Shown: positions 8,664-17,317, counted from the stretch's first letter. The stretch: 64,000 nt of DNA from Candidatus Heimdallarchaeota archaeon (GCA_016840095.1 JAEOSZ010000024.1:1-64000); one strand, 5' to 3'. The notes: generated by a model not told the origin, from the sequence alone. Numbers and translations: made by a program.

Positions 8664-9158
8664 TTAATCCCATAAGTCATCAGATAATTTTTCAATAGCA
8701 TTTCCATTTGGATCTTGACTCTGTTTTGGAAAATCAAATGTTATGGTTGAAGTCGAAGTAATTTCAATTTTGAAAGTACCTTTATTGAAGCCTTTGTATA
8801 GTTTCGGTAAAATCTCTTGAAGTGTTCCTGTTGAGAGAAGGTCTTTCTTCTCTAACTCTGTTATCACCCAAGAAAACACCTGCTTTATGGCGTTTGAGTC
8901 ATAATTGGTAGAGTCGAATACAGCTACTAAAGAGGCTAGATTATCTCTTTGCTCTGCAGAAGGAATTCTAAAGATGTAGCTAGTAAGATTCAGATTGTTG
9001 AAAGTTGTTGAAGCAAAATCCCCAGGACTTGATCCCATAGGAATGGTTTTGTAAACTAGCTGATTCATCGAATCAGCTGGTATGACATCGGGAAAAGTTT
9101 TGACTAATTCTAATCCCCTAGTGCCCATATTGATTAGACATAAACTTAACGGTTTCAT
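8664..9158 (-). CDS. longin-domain-like protein, first gene of the GTPase operon
   Basis: A 164-residue protein. The frame is open further upstream to 9254, but the ATG at 9158 is preferred because it has a good ribosome site (AAGGGG, 7 bases upstream) and starts directly at a beta strand (MKPLSLCLINMGTRGLELV). Predicted order is strand, strand, helix, three strands (LNLTSYIFRIPS and LASLVAVFDS visible), helix (AIKQVFSWVITELEKK), helix (LQEILPKLYKGF), which is the longin/roadblock arrangement. A Ser/Thr- and Asp-rich tail ends DDLWD. In Asgard archaea and eukaryotes such domains bind and regulate small GTPases, and an Arf-like GTPase follows 12 bases later. The fold call is an inference from pattern and context. 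Confidence 0.6.
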   Translation of the reverse strand: MKPLSLCLINMGTRGLELVKTFPDVIPADSMNQLVYKTIPMGSSPGDFASTTFNNLNLTSYIFRIPSAEQRDNLASLVAVFDSTNYDSNAIKQVFSWVITELEKKDLLSTGTLQEILPKLYKGFNKGTFKIEITSTSTITFDFPKQSQDPNGNAIEKLSDDLWD

Positions 9159-9190
9159 AAATATCCCCTTGTCTCTTACATTTGTTAGAA

Positions 9191-9306
9191 CTTTAAATAT
9201 GTTTTCAAAACTGCAAACTCCCGTTTCTAAAGGTTTTATCCGCGGATTATGCAAAATTTGATGTGTGTAAAAATATGCACACCGACAAATAACTGAACGG
9301 TGTTCA
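9191..9306 (-). promoter_or_regulatory. promoter with three dyads ahead of the GTPase operon
   Basis: On the minus strand a TATA-like CATATTTAAAG lies at 9191-9201, about 35 bases before the ATG at 9158, leaving a short leader that carries the AAGGGG ribosome site. Further upstream are three inverted repeats: the perfect 10-base ATCCGCGGAT (9238-9247, strikingly GC-rich for this DNA), GTGTG-N10-CACAC (9263-9282), and TGAAC-GGT-GTTCA (9294-9306). The rest of the spacer up to 9438 shows nothing clear. The dyads are directly seen; a regulatory role is inferred. Confidence 0.45.
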
Positions 9307-9438
9307 TTTTAAGAAGGATTCAATAAAAACATCCATATTTACTTAGTTAACATTCTAGTCAATTAACAATAAGATATAGAAATAGTTGCTTTCAAATTCA
9401 TTTTAGTTGAAAATATAAAAGAAAAAAAAAGAAAGATT

Positions 9439-10812
9439 TCACCCTGAAATTGTATGATTCATGAAAGTCATAGTCGGAGCATCTAGTGGATATCCTGATC
9501 TTTCTCTATCAGAACCAATTTCTTTGATTTCCATTAGAGTTTTCTTATGGTTTCCTGCAATACTTACTGCTTTCAATGGATGTGCTATCTCTCCGTTTAA
9601 GATCAGAAAAGAGTTAGTTGAAGAAACACTGAAATCCCCAGTAATTGGATTTTCGGTACCAAGACCAATGGGTGTATCTGTTACTAGTATTCCTTTCTCT
9701 AATTCTTCGATTTGCTCATCTAGGTTTTTACCTACGTTTTCGATAACCAGCTGATTCAGTCCTGAAATTGGGATGCTTTCAAAAGGAATTCCTCCAGGAG
9801 CTTGTCTCTGAGCATTACCTGTAGATTTTCCTCCTGCTGCTTGACCATACATTCTGTTAAACAAGAAAGATTTTAGAACTCCATTTTCTATCACAGTTGT
9901 TTTTCCTTTTGGTGTTCCTTCAGAATCTATTTTATGTGTACTGAAATGTTCAGGATTGACTGCATCATCAATCAGATTAAAATCTTTAATAGCTATCTGC
10001 TCATCTAATTTATCAATCCAAGGATTCCTCTTTTCTACATATGTTGTACCTGAAGTTCCTATCATAAATGGAAAGAACAGAAATGCAGCAGCAATACGAT
10101 TTTCCCAGATAGTTGGTAGTACTTCACTTCCCTCAAAAGCTTTTGAACCCAATCCAGCTATTGCTTTATCATATCCAAGTTTACCTATACTGCTAATATC
10201 GGGTATTTTTCTACCAGATTCTCCTTGACTGCCAGTTTTTCGATCTCCATCACCCATAGCAACTACATATGAGAATGCAGTATAGCCTGTAGCTAAAGTA
10301 GCAGCTAAACAACCTTCAGTAGTACCTACTGCATAACCAACAGAATTACGGTTAGCACCAACATAAGTTGATACAATTCGAGTATCCTCTCTATCAATTT
10401 GCTTAGAAATTTCATCACAATGTTCAGAAAGAGCAGTTGCATCTAGATTTAGAATTTCAGGATCAAGAATCCCTTCTTTTGAATATTCTCCACCTGTCGC
10501 AAAACCCATAAACATAGGATTTTCAGGACTCACTTTCGCCATGGTGTAAGCTTTACTTAAGGCATCTTTTATAGAATCATCTGCAAACCCAGTACAACTA
10601 GAGAAACCTAACTTTTTCCCATCTGCAACTTGTATTCCTACTCCTTGAACAACACCATCTCTGCTATCAATTTTGCCATTGTTATCAGACACATTTGTCA
10701 AAGCTTGATTATAGACATATACCTCAGCAGAAGGTATGCCAAGATCTCTAGAGAACTTAAGTGCAGAATCTGCAACTTGTAAAATTTTATCGCGTAAATC
10801 CTCAAATGACAT
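9439..10812 (-). CDS. tldE: TldE/PmbA-family subunit of the TldD/TldE metalloprotease
   Basis: A 457-residue member of the PmbA/TldE family, the non-catalytic partner that pairs with TldD in a heterodimeric zinc protease degrading or processing small unfolded peptides. Family landmarks are GVGIQVADGKKLGFSSCTG near the N-terminus, the central VGTTEGCLAATLATGYTAF region, and the C-terminal ISIAGNHKKTLMEIKEIG-type segment (here VSIAGNHKKTLMEIKEIGSD) with TMTFMNHTISG at the end. It lacks the HExxxH motif of TldD, as expected. Its ATG overlaps the tldD stop by one base (TAATG), so translation of the two subunits is coupled. Confidence 0.9.
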   Translation of the reverse strand: MSFEDLRDKILQVADSALKFSRDLGIPSAEVYVYNQALTNVSDNNGKIDSRDGVVQGVGIQVADGKKLGFSSCTGFADDSIKDALSKAYTMAKVSPENPMFMGFATGGEYSKEGILDPEILNLDATALSEHCDEISKQIDREDTRIVSTYVGANRNSVGYAVGTTEGCLAATLATGYTAFSYVVAMGDGDRKTGSQGESGRKIPDISSIGKLGYDKAIAGLGSKAFEGSEVLPTIWENRIAAAFLFFPFMIGTSGTTYVEKRNPWIDKLDEQIAIKDFNLIDDAVNPEHFSTHKIDSEGTPKGKTTVIENGVLKSFLFNRMYGQAAGGKSTGNAQRQAPGGIPFESIPISGLNQLVIENVGKNLDEQIEELEKGILVTDTPIGLGTENPITGDFSVSSTNSFLILNGEIAHPLKAVSIAGNHKKTLMEIKEIGSDRERSGYPLDAPTMTFMNHTISG

Positions 10813-12230
10813 TATTGAGCACCTCCAACTTGAACTTGATCCATAATCACCTCAGGACCACCAGTTCCAACAGGAAGGGGAAATTGTCCACCTTTGCCAC
10901 AACCACCAAAATAGTTTCCACGTAGTTGAATATTCTTTGTTGTACCTTCTACATATTTTAATAATTCAAGTATGTTTCCTGAAAGTGCAGTTGTTTTGAA
11001 TGGTTTTGTCAGTTCCCCATTTTCAATTAGATATCCTCTGTTACAGTTAAACATGAAATTACCATCCATTGTGACTTGTCCTCCAGACCAACTTACAGCA
11101 TAGATACCATTGTCAACTAACTCGATTGCTTCTTCCAAAGTTAAATCTCCTTTCTCAAAATACGTATTCTTCATCCTAGGAATGGGATTGTACATGAAGT
11201 TAATTCCTACACTGTTACCAGTTGTTTCAGCATTTAGCTTATTAGCAGTCCCTCTGTCATGTAGGTAACCTTTCAAAATGCCTTTTTCAACTAATACAGT
11301 TCTAGAAGTTTTAGTTCCTTGATCGTCATAAGGGAAATACCATCCTCCATAAGGTGTTATTCCTTCATCAATTATTGTTACATGCTCACTTCCTAACTCC
11401 TCACCAACTCTATCAGCAATTGGAGACATTCCTGAAACTACAAAATCTCCTTCAGATAAGTGGCCAAAAGATTCATGAACCACCACACCTCCCATACTAG
11501 GTGAAACTAGAGTTTTCACTTTTCCAGTAGGTGCATTTACAGCATCTAAAAGTTCTTTTGTCCATTTTCCAGCATTAGCTCCAACATTCTCAGGTGTCCA
11601 TCTCTCTTTATCGAAGAACTCTAATCCCATTGATTGTCCCATACCATCTGAAGCTGTAGCTTGTTTTCCATTCTCCATTACAACAGCATTTAATCTCATA
11701 TCCACAACCATAGGAGTCCAGAAAATCTCAGAACCATCTGAGTTTACAAAATATTTCTCACCATAAAATTCACCATATTGAGCTTGGGTACTACTAGCAT
11801 CAACATTTTCTTTAACTGCGGCTACACCTCGTTTCAGTAATTCTAGTTTATCGGTAAATTCGAAATCCTTTGGATGTTTCTTAACTTGTAAAATAGCTTT
11901 ATCCTTTATAGCAGGTCTCTTATCAAATTCTAATTTCATCTTGTTTCTAGGTTCTGTTGAAACAGCGAGTTTCACTGCACCTTGAGTAGCTTTTTTTACA
12001 GCATCAACTATTAATTCAGGAGTAAAAGAAAAACCAGGAGTACCTTTGTAATAAGCCATAACTCCTATTCCTCTTCTTCTTTTTGATGAAGATTCTTTTA
12101 CGATATCATTTGTCAAGTTTATACTTGTTAACTGATAATCATCATATCTAGCATCAATGAAGACTCCATCTGTTTTCTCACCTTCTTCTACAGCTTTTTG
12201 TAGAAGATCAAAAATAAATTCTTCACTCAT
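10812..12230 (-). CDS. tldD: TldD metalloprotease catalytic subunit
   Basis: A 472-residue TldD-family zinc protease subunit. The catalytic HExxxH motif is present as HESFGH (H252, E253, H257, followed by LSEGDF), and the third metal ligand expected near the C-terminus is seen as C444 in GGCGKGGQFPLP. The family's GIGVMAYYKGTPGFSFTP and GYLHDRGTANKL blocks are also clear. The product acts in the cytoplasm as a heterodimer with the TldE subunit encoded one base overlap downstream. In bacteria the complex matures microcins and degrades unfolded peptides; the archaeal substrate is not known. Confidence 0.93.
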   Translation of the reverse strand: MSEEFIFDLLQKAVEEGEKTDGVFIDARYDDYQLTSINLTNDIVKESSSKRRRGIGVMAYYKGTPGFSFTPELIVDAVKKATQGAVKLAVSTEPRNKMKLEFDKRPAIKDKAILQVKKHPKDFEFTDKLELLKRGVAAVKENVDASSTQAQYGEFYGEKYFVNSDGSEIFWTPMVVDMRLNAVVMENGKQATASDGMGQSMGLEFFDKERWTPENVGANAGKWTKELLDAVNAPTGKVKTLVSPSMGGVVVHESFGHLSEGDFVVSGMSPIADRVGEELGSEHVTIIDEGITPYGGWYFPYDDQGTKTSRTVLVEKGILKGYLHDRGTANKLNAETTGNSVGINFMYNPIPRMKNTYFEKGDLTLEEAIELVDNGIYAVSWSGGQVTMDGNFMFNCNRGYLIENGELTKPFKTTALSGNILELLKYVEGTTKNIQLRGNYFGGCGKGGQFPLPVGTGGPEVIMDQVQVGGAQ

Positions 12231-12423
12231 TTTATACCTCCAAATAGTTTAAATCTTGCTTTTGGAATTGGTTCAACTGAAGTAGGGGTATTTATAAAAT
12301 TATCTTAAACCCTCTAGTATTATGTTTTAACTATCTAAAGGTTTGAATGGCTATTTGCATGTGTTACAAAGTAAAAGTTCAAAAATCAACAATTTCTCCT
12401 TTTTATATCTGGCGGGGTTGCTA

Positions 12424-13329
12424 GTGAGTACTCAAACCGATTTATATAAAGAAACAATCACATATCAATGTAATAGTTGTGGAAAGAAAAGACTTGCTTT
12501 AATACCTCCAACTATGACCGTTAAATGTGATTCAAGAGGATTGTGTGAGTTTGTTGATGTGCATGTTTGTAAAGATGAAGAGTTGACTGCAAACATCTTA
12601 TTCATAGACACAAACAGAGCAGTTCGTTCTCAAGTTCCTGTTAGTAAAACTGAGCAATCTTCAACTGAAGGATTCGCTATACCAATGCCTTCAAAGACTG
12701 AGCATGCAACTTATCCAATAGTTCCTGAAGAGAACTATAGAGGTAAGGTTATTCGTGAACTTGAAGTAAAAGATGATTTTAGAAATCTGATTTACGTTCT
12801 AAAATCAGATAAAGCTCTAGACAAGATAAATTCAGAAGCTACTTCTAAGTTGGGTTTTATCTCAATTCAAGCAAATCTATCTCGAAATACTACAGACGAA
12901 AAGGCTAGTAAATGGTTGCAGAAATTAGCAGATCTACTAGAGAAAACTGCAAATCTAGATGAAGATATTTTTTCATACTTAGTTTATTTTCTTGATCACA
13001 AAATGTTAGAAGAACTCAATAATCAAAATTCTGCTGAGCTCGACATAATACTACAGTCTACAGTCTCAGTACCTACTGCAAATGAAGATGTTCTCAACGT
13101 CTATAATGAATTAAGAAAAACTATTTTCAAAGATTTGAACATTGTCGATAATATATTCTATACTAATTTGTTGAAATCTTGTATCAAAAATGACAACTTA
13201 ACAATATTAGGAGTTTACAATAGTATGGAACAAAAACTTCCACTATTCCTATATTTGGATGCTATATATAATTTAGAGAAGAACAATCTTATAGAAATAG
13301 AAAAAGTAGAGTTCTTAACAGTTGATTAA
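12424..13329 (+). CDS. unknown protein with an N-terminal zinc-binding beta domain
   Basis: About 301 residues from a GTG at 12424. The frame is open to 12343, but the GTG is preferred because GGCGGGG precedes it and a TATA-like TTTTTATATC lies at about 12399-12408, only 16 bases upstream of the GTG. The first 50 residues contain CNSC (16-19), C35, C41 and C49, suggesting a zinc-bound beta-ribbon. A Ser/Pro-rich linker follows, then a mostly helical domain of about 190 residues (DDFRNLIYVLKSDKALDKI onwards). No family was recognised. It is divergent from tldD and convergent with the RING-like gene, whose stop is 8 bases away. Confidence 0.6.
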   Translation: MSTQTDLYKETITYQCNSCGKKRLALIPPTMTVKCDSRGLCEFVDVHVCKDEELTANILFIDTNRAVRSQVPVSKTEQSSTEGFAIPMPSKTEHATYPIVPEENYRGKVIRELEVKDDFRNLIYVLKSDKALDKINSEATSKLGFISIQANLSRNTTDEKASKWLQKLADLLEKTANLDEDIFSYLVYFLDHKMLEELNNQNSAELDIILQSTVSVPTANEDVLNVYNELRKTIFKDLNIVDNIFYTNLLKSCIKNDNLTILGVYNSMEQKLPLFLYLDAIYNLEKNNLIEIEKVEFLTVD

Positions 13330-13337
13330 GAGCTTGA

Positions 13338-14390
13338 TTATTTCTCTTGCTTTAATTTCCTTAGCCATAGAAATTGATCAGATTTGCAATTTGGACATTT
13401 AGAATCTGTTTCTAGCCAAGCAATAATATGGTCTTTGTGAGTATAAACATCGCAACAAGGTGTTTGTACTACAATCTTTTTCTCAGATGGTTTTAAGTCC
13501 AAAAGGCAAACTATACAGATTGGTCTGGGAGATTTACAGCTAGTACAAATGTCTTCAGTTGTTTCAAACGGATCCCCACATTGGTAACAAACGAGTTCTT
13601 CTACTGCAACATCACCAAAGTCCTTTAACATTACGACATCATGTATTAAGTTTGAAAGTTGAAATAAACTAAGTAGTACTTCGGAACTATTGATTGTACC
13701 ATTTATGAAACGTCCATTGAATGAGATTAATTCTAAGTTTTCTTTCATCTCAACCAATAACTCATCAACCTGTTTCTTCTTCAATATTTCCTCATATAAT
13801 ATTGGGTGGTTTGAGAAAAAAGAGTAATAGTTTGAAGACTGAATTTCAGACAATATTTCACCAGAATCTTTCTTGATCATCACTTTCTTAATACTCAAAG
13901 ATATTGGATATTCAAACCTGAGAACTGCTCTTAAGATTATTTCTTCAGATGACTGTACTTCAAGAGAAACTTGATTTAAGAATGCAAATACATTTTCTTC
14001 ATTAAACCCGAAAATGACTCTAGGAAATAAATCATCAGTAATTCTGATATTAACAGCTTCAATAGTTGTAAGAATTGGGTTGAGTTTCTCTTCAATGAAC
14101 TTGATTTTCTCATTTACTAAATCATCTTTTCTTAAAGCTAATACCTTATAGATTCTAGAAGGAGAACCTCTATTTCGTCTTCGTTTAATCCACCAAAAAA
14201 GCTGTATTAAAATGTAGCTAGCAATTAAAGAAGCCAATATTAAAACTGTCAACATATAACCAATCAATTTTTGATGATCAAAATCATAAGAAGCAAAATA
14301 CAAACCAGTAATATAACCAGCAATAAGAAGAAGTAATCCAAAAGTCTTGAAAACTCCTTTCAACCCACTCCTATAGCTTGACCTGATCAT
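13338..14390 (-). CDS. membrane-anchored zinc-ribbon plus RING-like protein
   Basis: A 350-residue protein with two N-terminal membrane helices (about 16-34 and 43-66), a basic stop-transfer (RRRNR), a cytosolic alpha/beta region (85-255) and a Cys-rich C-terminus. C268, C271, C282 and C285 form a zinc ribbon. They are followed by an eight-ligand cross-brace pattern: C292-x2-C295, then C312-C313, H318-x2-H321, then C332-x2-C335. In position and flanking residues (PC...HKDHIIAWL...KCPNC) this matches RING-H2 fingers (PCGHxFHxxCIxxWL...CPxC), with Cys and His exchanged at two ligand positions. RING fingers recruit E2 enzymes in ubiquitin transfer. E3 activity here is inference; a purely structural zinc module is the alternative. 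Confidence 0.7.
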   Translation of the reverse strand: MIRSSYRSGLKGVFKTFGLLLLIAGYITGLYFASYDFDHQKLIGYMLTVLILASLIASYILIQLFWWIKRRRNRGSPSRIYKVLALRKDDLVNEKIKFIEEKLNPILTTIEAVNIRITDDLFPRVIFGFNEENVFAFLNQVSLEVQSSEEIILRAVLRFEYPISLSIKKVMIKKDSGEILSEIQSSNYYSFFSNHPILYEEILKKKQVDELLVEMKENLELISFNGRFINGTINSSEVLLSLFQLSNLIHDVVMLKDFGDVAVEELVCYQCGDPFETTEDICTSCKSPRPICIVCLLDLKPSEKKIVVQTPCCDVYTHKDHIIAWLETDSKCPNCKSDQFLWLRKLKQEK

Positions 14391-14491
14391 CTTTCAACAT
14401 ATAAATACAAAACAGTAGGTTAAATATATTTCTAATTATATCGATAATTTTGGAGAAACATTATTAATGAAGTACTAAAGACAAATTGAAC

Positions 14492-15739
14492 ATGAGCGAT
14501 ATATTCTCAGAAGAGTACTTGGAGAGGAATTGGAAAGAATGGTACTTGGCTCTTCAAGGTGTATTTTATTTTGCACAAGGAGTGGCTTTTGTAGCTATAC
14601 TTGTTTTACCTCTCTTCATGCAGAATGTCATGGGAATGTCTGCAGATCGAGCTTTAAGTTTATATGGAACAATCCTGTTGCCATGGGGAGTAAAGGTAAT
14701 CTATGGACTACTTTCTGATAATGTTTCTATAGGTAAATTTGGTCGAAGAAAACCATATTTAGTAATTGCAGGTGCACTAGGTGCTGTTGGATGGATTGCT
14801 CTGCCTTTCTTTGCCGATTCTTTTGGTTTATTTCTATTTGCAGCTTTAATAGTTTCTATTAGTACAGCTCTTGCAGATGCAACCCTAGATAGCTTGGCAG
14901 TTGATGTGACACCACAAAAACGGAGAGGAGCGATGCAAGCTGTAGGTTGGGGAATGAGAGGAGCAGGTATGGCTTTGTCAGGATTTGTTTTAGGTATATT
15001 CATGAACTTAGCTTATTGGAAAATCATCTATATCTTGCCTGGAAGTTTTATGATCGCAACTTGTTTCATTGTTCTGCTATTTCCAGAAAAGAGAATCACT
15101 AAAGAAGACAAGATAATTGCAACTGATTGGAGTATGTACAAAAATGCTCTAAAGAAAGGTAGTTTTTGGTGGGTTTCACTTTTTATGATTCTATCTGGAA
15201 CAGGGATTACTGTTGTGTCAGTCTTTACAACTTTTGTTAGTGTGGAGACAGCTCTAAGTTTACTTTATGTTGGGATTGGAGTTACTGTGTTTGCATTAGG
15301 TCAATTCTTTGGTGCAGGAGTTATTGGATTGCTTGGAGATTATTTACCTCTAGCTCCTGTTCTTATAGGTACTACAGTCGTTTATTCCGGATTAATCGGA
15401 ACTATGTTTCTTATATCTTCAAGTAGTATGGCTGTAATATATACTATTGTTGTCTTTATTGGTGCAATTAATGGTGGATACGAAGCCACACAGATGAGAA
15501 TAGGGATGGAGCATTCTGTTGGTCCTGTTGGAGGGACTCTCTACAATTGGTTCATGAGTCTTTCTAATCTAGGGCAACTAACCCTTGGAGCATGGTTTAT
15601 AGCTGATTTAGCAGAAGAAGGTACATTTAGTTATCCAGTTGCTATGCAATTTGCTATAATTTTCCTAGTGCTTGCATTGATTCCAGCTTGGTTTGCTATA
15701 AAAACAATAAAGAAAAAAACCACAGAATCAGAGAATTAA
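14492..15739 (+). CDS. MFS transporter, BT1/AmpG-like
   Basis: A 415-residue twelve-helix carrier of the major facilitator superfamily. The ATG at 14492 is chosen over an in-frame TTG two codons earlier. The loop between helices 2 and 3 carries the MFS motif A in the form GLLSDNVSIGKFGRRKPY, and helix 4-5 has ALADATLDSLAVDVTPQKRRGAMQ, which resembles BT1 folate/biopterin and AmpG-type carriers. Substrate is not readable from sequence. The gene is divergent from the RING-like gene (about 100 bases) and convergent with the acyltransferase gene. Confidence 0.85.
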   Translation: MSDIFSEEYLERNWKEWYLALQGVFYFAQGVAFVAILVLPLFMQNVMGMSADRALSLYGTILLPWGVKVIYGLLSDNVSIGKFGRRKPYLVIAGALGAVGWIALPFFADSFGLFLFAALIVSISTALADATLDSLAVDVTPQKRRGAMQAVGWGMRGAGMALSGFVLGIFMNLAYWKIIYILPGSFMIATCFIVLLFPEKRITKEDKIIATDWSMYKNALKKGSFWWVSLFMILSGTGITVVSVFTTFVSVETALSLLYVGIGVTVFALGQFFGAGVIGLLGDYLPLAPVLIGTTVVYSGLIGTMFLISSSSMAVIYTIVVFIGAINGGYEATQMRIGMEHSVGPVGGTLYNWFMSLSNLGQLTLGAWFIADLAEEGTFSYPVAMQFAIIFLVLALIPAWFAIKTIKKKTTESEN

Positions 15740-15752
15740 TTTCTCTTGTAAT

Positions 15753-16559
15753 TTATCTTTCTTTGCAAAATTCTTCTAGAAACTCAGCAGTTTGCAGAAA
15801 TTCAGAAAGTCTTCTAACAAATCTAGTAGCTGGAGCTCCATCAATTATAACATGATCTATTTTGATAGCAATATTTAGAAATTCTCTATTTTCAAGATTT
15901 CCGTTTACTATTCTTGGTTGCTCAGATATTCCTCCGATAATGATATTTAGTGGATGGTGGCCAAGATTTATTGCCCATCCATATAATCCCTTTGCAAACA
16001 TTCCTAAAGGATTAAGATGAACAGTTCCATTGAGTTTCTTCAAGAAGAAAGGGTTATTACGTAAGCGTCTCCAAAAAATTAATTTTCGAATGGGTTTTGG
16101 GAGACCAAATAACATTTTGAGAGTTTTTTGAGGTATTCCTGTGGTCATTTCTTTCTTTTCTGGATATTGAGCAGCTCTTATTTCTTCATGTAATTCTTTG
16201 AGACTCTTCTCATTTGCTTTCCTTACAACTAATAAAGACGGAAATGCTTTACCATCTATTATTTTCTCAATTGGTATAGAAAGATCTACATCTTCAAAGT
16301 AGATAAGGTTTTTTCCTTTTTTAGCTGATTGAGCCTCTTTGTTCTCTCCAACAGCTGTTGCGACACATTTTGCCACCCATGAAGTAAAGGATAGGCTTTC
16401 ACCCTCTCGATCTTTATAACAAGCGAAAATTCTTCTAGCTTCAGTTATATCTACATCAATTAAACCAGTCATATAGTATCTTTTTTTAGAAAACTTTGTT
16501 ACTTCTTCTTGGAATTTACGTTTAAATGGTTTAGTTGTGTAATTACCAATTTTATCCAT
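15753..16559 (-). CDS. stand-alone E2-type (2-oxoacid dehydrogenase) acyltransferase domain
   Basis: A 268-residue protein consisting only of the catalytic fold of dihydrolipoamide acyltransferases and chloramphenicol acetyltransferase. The catalytic signature HxxxDG is present as DHVIIDG near residue 240, followed by APATRFVRRLSEFL as in E2 enzymes. The N-terminus has KKRYYMTGLIDVDITEARR and SFTSWVAKCVA, matching the CAT/E2 core. There is no lipoyl domain or subunit-binding domain, and no E1/E3 genes are nearby, so it probably transfers an acyl group from CoA to a small unknown acceptor rather than working in a dehydrogenase complex. Confidence 0.8.
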   Translation of the reverse strand: MDKIGNYTTKPFKRKFQEEVTKFSKKRYYMTGLIDVDITEARRIFACYKDREGESLSFTSWVAKCVATAVGENKEAQSAKKGKNLIYFEDVDLSIPIEKIIDGKAFPSLLVVRKANEKSLKELHEEIRAAQYPEKKEMTTGIPQKTLKMLFGLPKPIRKLIFWRRLRNNPFFLKKLNGTVHLNPLGMFAKGLYGWAINLGHHPLNIIIGGISEQPRIVNGNLENREFLNIAIKIDHVIIDGAPATRFVRRLSEFLQTAEFLEEFCKER

Positions 16560-16657
16560 TTCTACTCAACTGAAATCCTTTTAGGTTATTTATTAAGTTT
16601 ATCAACTTGCAAAATTCAATAGATTCTATCTTTGAAGGTTTAAAATTAATAAGTAAC

Positions 16658-16993
16658 TTACCATTTTTCTTCAGGTCTTCTCTCAGGTAACATGTCAATT
16701 TCAGATGAGAAATCAAATTGAGAATCAAAGTATAGAGCACAATAACATCTTCCGAATTCTTCAATATCAGGTTGTGCATAATCACAAGGACAAATAATAT
16801 CTCTGTCAAACTCTCTATCTTCATAAGTATCTCTGCAAGGACAGTTAAAATAGCCTACTCGATTGAAGTATTCTTTCAAACCATCTACTAGCATGTCAAG
16901 AGTTCCATCATCATTTGGATGGAGAATCCATCCTCTTTTCTCTGCAACTTGTTTTACATACTTAGAAACATCTTCAGTTGTTTTCTCTTTCAT
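16658..16993 (-). CDS. ferredoxin-thioredoxin reductase catalytic-subunit-like protein
   Basis: A 111-residue protein with the three paired-cysteine motifs of the FTR catalytic chain: CPC (51-53), CPC (68-70) and CYC (83-85). In the plant enzyme these hold a [4Fe-4S] cluster next to a redox-active disulfide that passes electrons from ferredoxin to thioredoxin. Spacing here is 14 and 12 residues, against 16 and 8 in the plant form, and the third pair is CYC rather than CHC. The gene follows a glutaredoxin-like gene by 9 bases, so the two likely form a reductase and its substrate. No variable (alpha) subunit is seen. Confidence 0.85.
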   Translation of the reverse strand: MKEKTTEDVSKYVKQVAEKRGWILHPNDDGTLDMLVDGLKEYFNRVGYFNCPCRDTYEDREFDRDIICPCDYAQPDIEEFGRCYCALYFDSQFDFSSEIDMLPERRPEEKW

Positions 16994-17002
16994 AAGATCA
17001 TC

Positions 17003-17317
17003 CTATTCTAGAAACATTTCTTTCCAATTATCTATATTAAAACCAGCGTAGAATTTATCTCCATCAACTATCAAAAATGGATATCTAACCATTGTATTGA
17101 AAAACTTACTTACAGCTCTCTTGAACTCTCGTTTGTCATCAAAAGGAATTTTATCAACATCAATATATCTATATTTGTAATTATTTTCTTGTAACCATTT
17201 CTTCCCCTTATTACACCATTGACAAGTGCTAAGTGCTAACATGAATATATCACTTGTTTGTTTTTCACCTTCAACGATTGTTACTTCCCCAGGAACTTTG
17301 ATATCTTCGAATTTCAT
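17003..17317 (-). CDS. glutaredoxin-like thiol-disulfide protein
   Basis: A 104-residue protein. The ATG at 17317 is preferred over an upstream in-frame TTG. A thioredoxin-fold core holds the dithiol CQWC (32-35) after strand IFMLALST, then a helix (NKGKKWLQEN), a KYRYIDVDKIP strand and a YPFLIVDGDKFYAGFNIDNW segment, which corresponds to the cis-Pro/GGxxD end of glutaredoxins. The first 20 residues (IKVPGEVTIVEGE) are an extra strand pair. It is co-transcribed with the FTR-like gene and is the natural candidate for its reduction partner, an inference from context and chemistry. Confidence 0.8.
   Translation of the reverse strand: MKFEDIKVPGEVTIVEGEKQTSDIFMLALSTCQWCNKGKKWLQENNYKYRYIDVDKIPFDDKREFKRAVSKFFNTMVRYPFLIVDGDKFYAGFNIDNWKEMFLE

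Noticed and set aside
16552-16824. A 90-codon minus-strand frame between the acyltransferase and FTR genes
   Set aside because: It overlaps the FTR-like gene in another frame and its composition (Ile/Asn/Leu-rich, no motif) is that of non-coding AT-rich DNA.
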